Shown: in pieces, positions 11,901-23,600 of the stretch
How the letters are laid out: each line of letters starts with the position of its first letter
How positions within the stretch are numbered: position 1 is the first letter of the stretch
Assembly: GCF_040115645.1 (NCBI RefSeq)
Contig: NC_089547.1
Location: forward strand, 4,836,001-4,900,000
Length of the DNA: 64,000 bases
Direction of reading: 5' to 3'
Origin: Euwallacea fornicatus
Lineage: Eukaryota > Arthropoda > Insecta > Coleoptera > Curculionidae
Program-made: the position numbers and the translations under genes
The notes under the pieces: model-generated
The model's database searches: none
What the model was told of the DNA's origin: nothing
The model's input: only the letters and a program-made list of their open reading frames with translations

Positions 11901-14683
11901 TTTAATAGTCATAGACGCAAATGCATTGAAATCAGGCAAACGGTTCAATTGCATACGCCTAAATTATGCAACCCGGTCTTCATAGAATATTTAGAATGTT
12001 TTAGGTCGAGGCAAATTCATATTTCTGTGACAGGCTGACATTTCCTTTGAGCGTTTCGATCACGCGAGGTTGCCTCGGAACTATCGATGATACAAAAAGC
12101 CCCAATTGATAGGACCCGTACCCTCTAGTTAGGGGTTGTTGCCTTATAATTTAGTGCGCCCCGAGTCAAATGTTCATCGTTGAGGGTTGACCGAAATCAA
12201 CGCTCGAACAAGTCAGAAGGCGATGAGATATCTCCTTTAAGATGATCGTCGATGTCATTGTCATTGGGGGCAGCAGACATATTGAATACTGACGGGGAAG
12301 TATGGCCGTGGCAGCTGGAGGGGGGAAAGGGGAAGAAACAAATTTATAATTCGGAATATTGACGTTGACAATTCAAGTCGAAAACGGGTGTGAGAAAACG
12401 ATCGCTTTTAATTAATTAAATTAATTAGACAAACTTTCTGAATCAATGGCTCGGGCTTCTACTTCAGTGTAGAAGTGTCTGTTTAATCAGCGTCCAGAAC
12501 CGGACAAAGTGCTATAAATTGTTTGATGTGTATCGTAATGGTAGAAAATGATTCTGGCCGACTCGTTATCGAAATAGAGCATCGTGTTAGTTCGATATAT
12601 CGATTGTAATATCGTACAAATTAGTGGGATTAGTCTTGGAAATGTCTTAAGTCCGGATTTGGTTCCAGGATTAACATGCTTTCCAAACAATTTCAAACAG
12701 CCCATAATTGTTAAGTTTGAATTGATTACGGGGATTAAAAGATAATTGAAGTTAACAATGATTCGATACGTCTAAATCCTACTCAATATGAAAAATGCCA
12801 TCGTGACATGTCCGACCAATCACATTGCGAGTTCGGACGTTCGAAAAAGTACGCTCTAAATGTGACAAAATGGTCGATTTGTCTCACGGTCTCGATTGTC
12901 TCGTCTCGAGCGCTTTCGGACGACCGAATTCATCATCGAATGTGCATTTGAAAAAATTAAATAAGAAGAACGGCCGCTTCGTGGCAGTTAAAGCACGATT
13001 GTGGCACTCGTTATGGACTGCCCATTACCAGTTTAACATTTAAAATAAAATATATTCTCCTCTCGCTTCGTCTGAATAGATTCCCTGGTGTTTTCATTTT
13101 ATTTTAGATGTTTTAACCGCGGAAAATTGGTTCGGGCTCAAAGTGACCGCCGAAGCGATAAAACCGCCATGTGTAATGGGCCATTTTGGTGCCCTCGATG
13201 AGCTCCAAAATCCAAAATGGCGATGAGGGGTGTTCCTCGCACAGCCTTGAAATGACAGATATTTTCGAAAAACAATAATTTTCACTTGTTTTTGTCTCTA
13301 TCAGGGAAATTGGCCCAATTTCTGTTTAAGTCTGGTCAATAAGGAATGGAGTAGTAATCATTAAAAAATAGGTACAAAATAGCTCAATTGTCCGCAGTGT
13401 TCCGTTCAAATCTACGGGGCAAAAACGCGCTTCCATTATGAATTTTAATAACTTCTAACCTCAATTCTCCCATGAATATTCTCGAAAGTAAACGCGGCTT
13501 TTTTTTTCAAACGTCGAGAGTGCCCCTCATTTGGTGGCACGACCTCAAATTATCACTGTTTGCATAGTTGCCTACTCTCTGAAATTTGTGTTTAAGTGAG
13601 TTTTTGTTTCCAGATTTTTCCGTATGCCGTCAAACAATGCACGCCAATCAAACGCCCCGTTTCGCTTCGTCCAAACAACCGTCGCACCGCAACCAATCAC
13701 AGAGCACCGGCCTAATTTTTCCAAGACATTTTACTAGAGACGTTTTCTCTGTCGACATGCTAAATCGTCCGTTTCTCTCTTACTTTTAGTGATTCCTGAT
13801 GCATCTCCGTCTCACTGGGTAAGTTTTCTTGTTTTTATGTGTGAACTTAGAGTTTTAGTGCCTAAATCCAGAAAACTCATCTCGCTTTAATTTCAACCAC
13901 TAAACATCGATAAACTGAATTCAGGCCTTTAGGCTGACGTTATAATACGTAATTATAGGGAAACAGCCCGATATGAAAACCATAAGCCGCTTCACAAACA
14001 CACTTGCAGTAATTGTATGGAATTAACCCTGGGTTTCGTCTCGGAAAGTGTTCCTACAACGACACACGTAATTGCTATTTCGGGACATCTCTGGAACGAG
14101 TTTAGAGTTTATAACACCCGACGTGATTCATGCTAACAGCTCTTTTATTTATATCGTTCTCCAGGCCTCGCCCTCCTAATTGGCTCCGCCCATAATCTCC
14201 TAGCTCACGCCCCCATAAGGGTAGATCTATACGAATAACTTCCTTATCTCAACGAGAAAAGAAAAATCTAATGCTCCCACACGATTGTATTAACCGTGTC
14301 AACATATCTCGACCTAAAACCCTTTATACATGCCCTTCGCCCATAAATTCTTCGTGTCCCACTGCCTGAACGTTCCGAAAGATTGCCTTCGGCCCGACTC
14401 GACATCTAATTTCGCCTTGAACTATGTGCCGTCTCCTCTCTCTTGCCCCGGATCTCGAAACCGGGAAAATGGGGCTCTATTTACGTGTCAAATGCACTTC
14501 CCATTTGCAGTCACGTGGGGCTGCATTGAGGACTTCGTCGATGACCATCAATCAAGCTTAGATATGCAAAGAGAGGTTTTAATCTAAAGTGTTCAAATTT
14601 GCATTGGCCAGTCCTGAAACGAAGTTAGTGGACCACTTAGAGATTAGTAGAAGGGGTTTAGGAGTGACACAGTCCATCAGCTA
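8922..14683. other. gene-poor stretch
   Basis: No supported gene. Notable contents are a GC-rich CpG-dense patch at about 9410-9540 with nested GACGTC/GTCGAC palindromes, and GCCATTTT/AAAATGGC motifs at 11647, 11767, 13180 and 13214. Open frames here are short, often on both strands at once, and lack recognisable domains. Confidence 0.5.
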
Positions 14684-14696
14684 CTCTCTCTCTCTG

Positions 14697-14789
<93 letters not shown>
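14684..14789. repeat. (CT)n microsatellite followed by (TA)n
   Basis: About 85 bp of CT dinucleotides with rare TTTC and GTC interruptions runs to about 14770, followed directly by about 19 bp of alternating TA. It produces artificial poly-SerLeu and poly-ArgGlu frames, which are not genes. Confidence 0.95.
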
Positions 14790-17700
14790 CAGAGCACAGT
14801 AGACGTTGACGGAGCCCATTAAATACTTCACGAAATGTGCACATTTCGAGTTACTGGAATCAGTTGGAGAAGGGTTTGTCGTGTCTCTGGAGGAGTGGGC
14901 GGAGTTAGTGGGCAAAGTTAGTACCCCCATATTCATCGGTCCAAAGTTTAGAGGCTGTGGAAGGAATCTCTAGAGAATGCGACTAGTATGTGACTCAACT
15001 AATACTGGGAACTAGTATTAAAAGTGACTGGTTTTAGTTGAGAAAGCGTGGTCTTCTTTTCGGTGGTGGACGGAAGCTGTTCAATTAATTTGAGGGAGTA
15101 TCTAACACTTATCGACAAAAAATATTAGGTTAGAAGGCGGGGCTCAGATCTGTTAGAAGTCGTGGTTGATTGGTTCCAATGGCGCAGTAGGAGGGTACAT
15201 TTAAAATGCCCGCAGTTCATTGAAAAGGCGTGGCGATATTTCCTGTGCGTAGGCGCGGCTTATAAGCAATTGGAAACGTTCTTGTTGGCGCTTTCCCATC
15301 TCATTCATTTCAGCACTTTTATGGCAGGTACAAGGGAAGCAATTTTTCGCTCACTTATTACGATTCACTCCCCGTGAAAAACTTCCCTTTTTAATATTTT
15401 AAAAGCGCGACAAAACTGTGGGAGCTCTCGTAACGAACGCCATTGTCCCCGTGTGTCTCTGATGAAGTCGACAAAACGACATAGCGAAACATCGCGCGAC
15501 AATGCGGTTGCACAATAAAGAACAGGGCCGTGTTTTATTGTGCGAATGTGCGGGCGTATGAATATGCGGTTGTTGTCTACTCGCACAGACCGAGAAGGAA
15601 AAATGATGCTTTGCTCCCTCGCTGGAATGCTGGAAATTCCTACGAGGAATTAAAGGGGGCTCCGGGAAGTCTACTTTAATGAATGGAAAGGTCTACGCTA
15701 TTAACGATTTCGCCTGGCCTGGCGGTAAATTTTGCCCGGTATCAATCTCAAATGGTCTTTTGTGAGATAGCAACGTCAGGTTTATTTATGGAGTTACATA
15801 ATGAAATTAATATGGATAGTGGTGCTCAACTTGTGTAAATTTTACATTCGGAGCCGTGCGGGCGATTCCATTTTCCACCATCTGGTCTGCCTATCTCGCG
15901 TGAGGTTCGCTCAATCCAGAATCCAGAATCAATATGGTGCATTACACATGCAACGTTATCAATTATGCTCGAAGAAGTGAATATATTCAATTTTTACGAA
16001 CTGATTTCGCAACAGTTTGAAAGCGATGCTCGAAAAGCACTCATCCTTTGAAACGCGACTCAAAAGGCGCCAATAATTACGGTCGAAAGCGGGCAGTAAA
16101 TCCTCCATAGCGGTCCAAATCCTCCGAAATATGGCCGGAACGTTTCCAAATATATGATGAAAGGGGAACGTATGTAACATGCAATTTTAATCAGAACCCG
16201 GATTTGCTACTGGCCTTTTGAATGACCCTATTAGCCTGAAAAGTCGTTATTTCACAATGTATTGTGCCACGCGATTTCCGGATCTCTGCTTTCTAGCATC
16301 GATCTTATATCGAAATCGAATCGACGTTTTTTTGCATACATCTGGAGAGTTGTCGTGACAGCTGACGTCATCAGGCATGCACCGAGACCACGTTTGTCGC
16401 GTGCCTAATAGTTTTCACGCATCGTGACATCACTGTCATAATCTCATAGCGACGTCATCGCGGGAATAAAAAAATAAATAACGAAGGTCGTGTGTCTATA
16501 CAAATTTGGCCGCGTTAGAGCGTTCCGGTTAAATGTTTACTGGAAAAGTGTCAGTTTGAGTGCGGGTTTTGAGCTGTTTTGCATATAAATTACATTAAGG
16601 CTCCTGGGGTGGAATTTCAAGCGCCGGGAGGCACTTTTCTGTATAACGAAATTCGAGTGCGTGAAATTGATTGAATAACAATATGGCCGCGTTTTTGGAA
16701 AAAGTTGGAGCTCTAGCAACGAGAGTTTTGGAGGGAAATCTCTTGCATCGCCGAGACGTAAGTTCCGACGAGATTTGGGCGAACGAGTGTTTTATGGGTT
16801 TATTAATGGTTCGAGTAGCTGTCGTAATTTTGTCTTGATGGGGCATTAAAGCAGTCGAAGACAAGCGGTTGTTCGGAAACCGCAACACAAAGCGTTGGAG
16901 ATTATTTGAGTGTGTGTAATGGCAAAACGATAGGTGTTTTGAGGCGCAGTGATTAATCGCCTATAGTTGAGCGGAACATCAATTCTTCATCGAACGGGAT
17001 TTGTTCCCGTGCCGGCGAAGGGCTAATAACTTCCCGGGACGATGAATAAAATCTACGGTTTCGCGGCGACGTTTCAGCTGAAATCGACAATCGATGTCCA
17101 CTCCACAATAACAAATTACTCACACCTGTCCAAATAGGAATGTTTACGCTCATATCGGAGCATACAACCTGAACGGCGCCATTCGAGGCATCGGCAAACA
17201 TTAATTTGCGCACCTTTCACACATAAAACTGCATCCAACTTGGACGAAATTGAACTTTCAACCGTTTATCCGGCATGGATAAACCTTTTCGCCCGATCTG
17301 TAATTTCGTAATGGATATGGACCAACTTCACGTCACGAGACATCCATTGTCAAAATTATATCGGAGGCGCCATTTTGGGGAGTCCGCCATATTGCGAACA
17401 GCTGCGCCGCCTTTTCAAGAGAAACAATGGAAAACGCTGTGTTTTCGTGAATTTTTACGTGATAATTTTATTGATTACTCAACGCGCGGGGCTACTTAGT
17501 CGGGAAAGGGGCCACGTTGTTTATTTAGGTAATTCGTAATTCATGCTCGCGGCAAATCTGGCACATACCCGTAGTCCCGTGCGATTTGTCACGTGTCGCG
17601 TCACTGCTGTCAGCGGCCGTTTGACGCGAACTTCGTTCCTTGGCGCGTCCAGGTGTCCCTGTCGAATTACCACGCGTCCAATTTACGCGTCCTCGCGTCA

Positions 17701-19873
17701 GCCCTGCAAGTGCCGAATGTCACGGGCTTCGGCGGCCGTTTCGCAAAGTTGACGAGCAAATTCGCCGCGTTCTTCTTAACTCCTCCGCCATCTTCAGACG
17801 ATTTCATGGTTCATTTTAGGACGTTGCCAATTCCAGACATGCACTAAGCGTACAAAAATAGAAATTCTTCTCGATTTAACGGCGGTTTTTGCGTGCTGCC
17901 CCCAGTGGAAGTTCGTATAATATGGCGATTTGTATCGCATATACGATAGCGGTGGGTGCAGTAAACTTTTAGGTGGCCTTTTAGGCGTCACGCCATATTT
18001 GTTTATGTTTTATTTTTAACGGGATTTCGAGAGTATTTAGAGTGATGTGGGTCAAGAGTAGAGCGAAGATTAATCGACTAAAAAGCGTCCAAGACAGTGA
18101 CTTAAAGGAACTATCCACATGTCCAGACAATCCGGCCCTAAGTCTCTGGAATTTACTCCCCGTTTAGAGAAAATGAAACGGGAAAGTTTTCTTCTTGTAG
18201 AGATTTATGTCGTGTCGTAAATCGTAAATAAAATTGCAGAAAAAAGGCATGAAAGTTCGATGAAACGGCGATTTCTCTCCTCCGAACTAAGGAACGATTA
18301 ATGACGTGTTTTGAAAACGCCTCATTCTTCCTGCACCTTGAAAGCTCCGTTTTTCTCTAGTTCCAATTCTCTGCATTATCAATTATAGGCAAAACGAACT
18401 TTTTGCCTCTTCTTCGATTGTGCCGTTGAACGGCTAAATCTATCGATTTCGGGCCGTAAATTTAATTGGAAACCTTCGGGCGGTTTTATTAAGGGAGTTA
18501 AACAATAAATAGAGCCAACAGGGATGTTAATGAACGACAGAAAGCCTCTCTAATCGATTTTCTGCTTTGTTAATTACCATTCTCTCCGGTTTTTCGTTAC
18601 AAGTCGATTTCCATACAATCACTTTAATTAAAATACGCCCTCATTTTCCCCGACTCACGTGTTTTCATATTTCCAGTATTGAGTCTTCAAAAATTCATCT
18701 GAAACACCCCCCAGTTGAGGAGCATCGACATCTAGCGGATTGTATTTTCCACTCGACTTGAGATCGATCAATCAAACGTACAACTCCAGTATTTCGATAG
18801 TTCTAGGTTTATCGATTTGGTCGCGCCCGGGCATTGAGGGCACATTATCGATAATAGGGTTTGTAGTTCTGCTGGTAGGTGTCATTGACTGTTTCGGGAT
18901 TATCATCGTAATTGAATTTTTAAAGCAACGTTTAAAGTTGGCCAAGTTTTTAAATATTGATCAGCTCGGCATCTTCGCGTGGCCAATTATGGAGTTGATT
19001 AATAATTCGAACCTGACCTAAGTCGACAATTGGGGTTGGGAAAGTCATGGAAAGCGGTATGTGGCTCCTAGGATAGTGTTTTTGCATCGATATCGATTCT
19101 GGAAAACTTCGGCCTGTCCCAGCTAAGTTAAATCGAAACTTTCCCGTTCGTTGCGGGCGTTCGAAAATCAAAATTCCACGAATACAGGGCGTCTCAGAAA
19201 AATACGGGCGGAAAAGGGGCCTACTGTCCGGAAGGAGCTTCGTTCCATGCATGCACGGTGGACCGTTCCTAATGCTCGAACGCAGCAATGGATGGTCATA
19301 CGTAGTTTCAATAGGGCGATTGTAGCTCGAGTGCGGGGAGTTTTAGCGCATTTCCATCGTGCAAACACTGGCAGATTTAATCGGGATCACACATTGAATA
19401 AAACGAAAATCGTTAGATTAATTAAAGTTCCTTAATTGATATTTTCATTCGAAGTTTTTCGTTTTTATTCACTTCAGAGATATTCACGCTCAAATCGTCG
19501 TGGTTTAAGTGCTTTTATTTCAGTTTACGGAACGTTTTGACCCCGTACACCCGGCAAAGTTTCGAACATTCTTTGGACGCTAATGCTCAAACGGATTTTG
19601 ACAATATGCCCGCGAAGAATTGCGACTTACCGAAGGCAAAAAACAGCGAATAAACTTCTTAAGAAGCACTTACTGAGACGATAAGCTAATCTTCTCGTAT
19701 CGAGTTTAAATATCGATAAGACGTATAAAGCAAACATTCCCATCGGGCGAATCTCTTGTTGTGAAACAATAATAATGCAAAACTAAAAATAACATCATTA
19801 TTAATTGTATGTGCAATCCGTCACCAAGACTCACAAATTCCCTTTGAACCACTTACAAATTAAAATTACGTCA
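14790..19873. other. gene-poor stretch downstream of the BAG gene
   Basis: No supported gene. It includes a GCCATTTT motif at 17369 and a possible transposon-end fragment (ACAGGGCGTCTC) near 19187. The open frames at 17543-17847 and 18950-19435 overlap on several frames or both strands and look like chance. Confidence 0.45.
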
Positions 19874-20689
19874 TCAATTCGCTTTGTCATTCAGCCGCTC
19901 TTTGCACTTATTAATCAAATTCAGAACCTCCTTTTTCCTTTTTCTCAAATGTTCACTGCTCACTCCCACCGTGGTCAGGGCTAGACCAAGCATTATCAAT
20001 TTGTTGTTGATCTCGTAGAATCTCAAATTGCGCCCCCCTTCGCCGATAAAATACGCGATCTCGTAATCGATTTTGTAGGCCTGATCCTCGATATCGTCGA
20101 TCTTCTGAAGACACTCCACAACGGCCGGATCTATTCCGTCCAGAGTTTCAGTGCTTTGAGCGGCCTGAGTGTCCGGCATTAGGGTCAGCGTGTGTGGGAT
20201 GTTGGCCATACTGTTTCTTCTCATTCCTTTGAAAAACAAACTTTTAGTTTATTGATTTACGATTTGATGTGGTGGGGTACCTTCGGTGACTATGCTGCAC
20301 CTGCGCTGCACCTCACTGCCCCTCCTCTCATTCATTACGTCCTCAACACTATAGGCACCTCGAAAACATGAACTATCTTCGTGAATGTCCGTCAAAAGGG
20401 ATGCTTTACGCAGTTTGAGGAACTTCGAGGACGTCGGCTTCTCCAGTGGTGCACCGGCGAAACAGTAAAATTCATTCACAAACGATATTCTGTTTTCTTG
20501 ATGACTGCTGGTGATTTCGGTGAGGTCCTCAACGTCTGTTTTATCGGCGCAGTACTTAGGTAGGCGCCTTGGTACGTTCGCCCTTAGCTTGAAAATGCCA
20601 CTGAACACAGTATAGCACAGATATAGTGACAAAACGGTGATTACGGTGATAAGAACGATGAGAACAAGCCACCAAAGGAGTGGATCCAT
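19874..20689 (-). CDS. BAG-domain protein with N-terminal membrane anchor
   Basis: Two exons, 20689-20281 and 20226-19874, joined in phase (762 nt, 253 aa). Residues about 5-33 form a strong hydrophobic helix, followed by a basic stretch (KLRANVPRRLPK), so the protein is probably anchored with the rest facing the cytosol. The middle is Ser/Glu-rich. The C-terminal region (about 174-247) fits a BAG domain: three helices, IDDIEDQAYKIDYEIAYFIG, then FYEINNKLIMLGLALTTVGV, then HLRKRKKEVLNLINKCKERL. The pattern of hydrophobic positions, the F-x-G after helix 1 and the R..RK.V/L.. start of helix 3 follow BAG3/BAG4-type domains. BAG domains bind the Hsp70 ATPase domain and act as nucleotide-exchange factors, so this may be a membrane-localised Hsp70 co-chaperone. 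Insect BAG proteins of this kind include Samui and starvin, but orthology is not established. Confidence 0.75.
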
Positions 20690-23600
20690 TGTACCGCCAA
20701 CTAGGGTTGGCGAGTGTTAGTACTTTGAGGAGGTGCGACCAATCAGGTGACTGATTCGCGGAGGACACCGCATAAGTTTTGTCACTTCATGTTTAATTAA
20801 TTAATCAGGTACTTTGATTTTGCACTATATTTGCTGGTTTTTCATTTTTATTGCGTTGGGATCTTTAACGAGTATTTCGAAGCAGATTTAGATTGGTGAG
20901 TAATAAGATGTGCATAAGTGAGTGGGGATTTAATTAGGTTGCGTGGTATCTCCCTCGAAGGCAAACTGATGATTTATGGATTTTTATAATTTTCAATCTA
21001 TCGACGATAATTATTTATTTATCAAAAGGATTATGGACTTATTCTCACATCAAACAATTTCGATAAACATTTCTATTGAATGATGATACAGGTAGAGAAT
21101 TACTGCCTGGGAATGTAAAAGGGAATTATCATAACAACATTCGGCTTTTTATTTCCCCTTCTTTGAGGACCATAAAATTCTCATTAGCCGAAATGGACGT
21201 TCAAATTACAGCGGGGATTTCAGAAACAATATCCACTTGCCGAGAACATACTTATCGACTCTTTCCACCCTGCCTATGAGCACACGTCGTACCGCCCCGA
21301 TATATAATTCAGTTTCTTTTGCTCTTTAATTTCCAAAGTTCGGGGCGGGAATAAAAAACGTTTCCTCAACGTTGCTTCTTGTGATATTCGTTCAATGGAA
21401 TTTGATAATTATCGACGAACTGGCCTCATTTTCTTGCAACTTTCCAATTAAGGAAATTGGTAGGATCCTGCAAATCTTGCAGACACAAGACTTGGATGAG
21501 GTATACAACGTAGACAATTCATTATTTCGGTGGTGAGCTCTTGATTTTCTATTTTTAAGCATTGGTACGTCGCTTTCTTCGTGAAACATCAATCTAAACA
21601 GGAGAATTTCGTTTGTCTAAACTTTTCTTGCAGTTCAAAACTCCCCTCTCCCCCTTATCCAACATCCTACATATCGCGTTTCCTCTAGTTTATCTTTCCA
21701 GGTAAACTCCAATGTCGGTCACAACCGCTTGCTCATCCCCAAAAAAAGCGCCACTATCAGTCAATCTCCGCGCTCACAAAAACCATCCCTCCATCCCCAT
21801 TTCATCCATACGTGTATGTGTGCCATCATGCAATCCACCTGTAGATATCGGAAAAACTGATTCGCGACCGTTCGGCCGGGTCCGGGCCGCCTCGGACGGC
21901 CCTTCGGCACCGGGAATGCCTGTGAAAATTCAGTCGGAAACGGGGCTCGGACGGCTTAAAAACAACCCCCCGCACTTTCCTGGTTATTTTTTGCCATATT
22001 TTCTCTCGCCCTAAGTTTGTCCGTAGTAGTTTTCCGGGTTTTTCGTTGGTGAAGAAGAAGAGCCTCGATTTTCACTTGTTGCCCGTTTTTGTGTTCATGT
22101 GTGGTGTGGGTTCGGCTTTAGTGGTGGAAACGAGAAATTTGTTGGGAAAAACGAAGGTTTGAGAGAGATCAAAATCGGTCAAAGCCTAAAGAGCAGAGAC
22201 ACTCTTTTATTTTTCTTTTAATGTAGTGAAAAGCCAATGCAAAGTTGTAGATGGAATTAGAGAGAAAGTTGCAACAGGTCTTGTTAGAAAACTGCTTTAC
22301 GGAGCCTTTTGTAGGTTTGAACTTGAAGCATCCCCCGCTGTTAAAGTACTACAAGGAACAACCGTTATATTTCGACATTGTCTACATTGTCTAATCGGGA
22401 AACAAACGCCAGATGGAGGTTTTATGAAGCAAGAATTTTTGACCGATGTAATAAGATTTACCGCGGAGAATTGTTCGGGAAAGTGGCTTCGTTGATTACA
22501 TTATCTACTCTCAGCGAATTCCGAAGAAAAGACGGTAATAGAGTTTTTTTTATATCAAACATCATCATCGTTCTCTCAAAAACGCTGACGTTCTCGGTAC
22601 TGTTTACGTTCAGTACTGCCTTCGTCATTATTTCAACTCTGGCGAATATTCGGAAACTCCGCGGACACACATTTCATACTCGCAACCTCCACATTGGAGG
22701 TTATGCCTTGCTACTGTTTACCATTGTCTACGCCATTTGGCCCCAAAAAGAGCGGAATTCCCCAAAAAACGTTCTATTATTTTTTCGCACACTTCTCGTC
22801 GATATCGTTCACGCTTTTGTGCGAATCGAGTACATGATTAGAAACTCATGTATAAAAATCTCAGCTAAATCCATCAGAAACTGCGATTAATCGAGGCGGA
22901 CAAACAAAACAAACAGATCCCGAGTTTCGCTCGATGATGGACGATTAAAAATGTAGCTCCCCGAATGTAACAGCTTACTTAGCTGAGCGGAGCTACGGCA
23001 GCAATCGAAATAAGCAACAAGTATCAGATATTGCTCTCCTCATTTGATTAATCGTTCGATTTGCCGGGCTTATTGGAAACGAAGCGATGACGATGGAAGC
23101 TAAATTACCCCACTTTACTTCTGTTTACGGTGGAATTTGCAAATTTACCTCACCGGGGTAGTAGAGGTGAAATAACGCGCTGACGAAAATAATCGAATCG
23201 GCACATTTTCAGGCATTTTTGAGTGCTCGCATTACGGAATCGCCGATTTTCGTGACTGACAAAATTCCGAAAGGTCGTTTCAGTCCAGAATCGTTGACGG
23301 ACAGTAGAGAAAAGTGACATGAAAAATCATTAGTTCACGACACGCAGCTGCGGTTACCTCAGAACTGTCACGGTAATGTCAGTTTGTTGTTTTTATTGTC
23401 ATTTGTCCTGTGTCTAAGACATGCCTCACCCCATTTGAACAAAACAGATTTTGCCTGCGGGACCGTTCCTAGCAGAACCTGTGATATATCGAAAATATGT
23501 TTAAAATATAAACATATTTTCGATATGTCACAAAACTATAAACAAAAAATGCGTTGCAGAACAATTAATAGGCTATTCCTCTGAGTACCTTACATCGGAT

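Noticed and set aside
14589..14936. Open frames of Ser-Leu and Arg-Glu repeats on both strands
   Set aside because: Direct translation of the CT/GA microsatellite.
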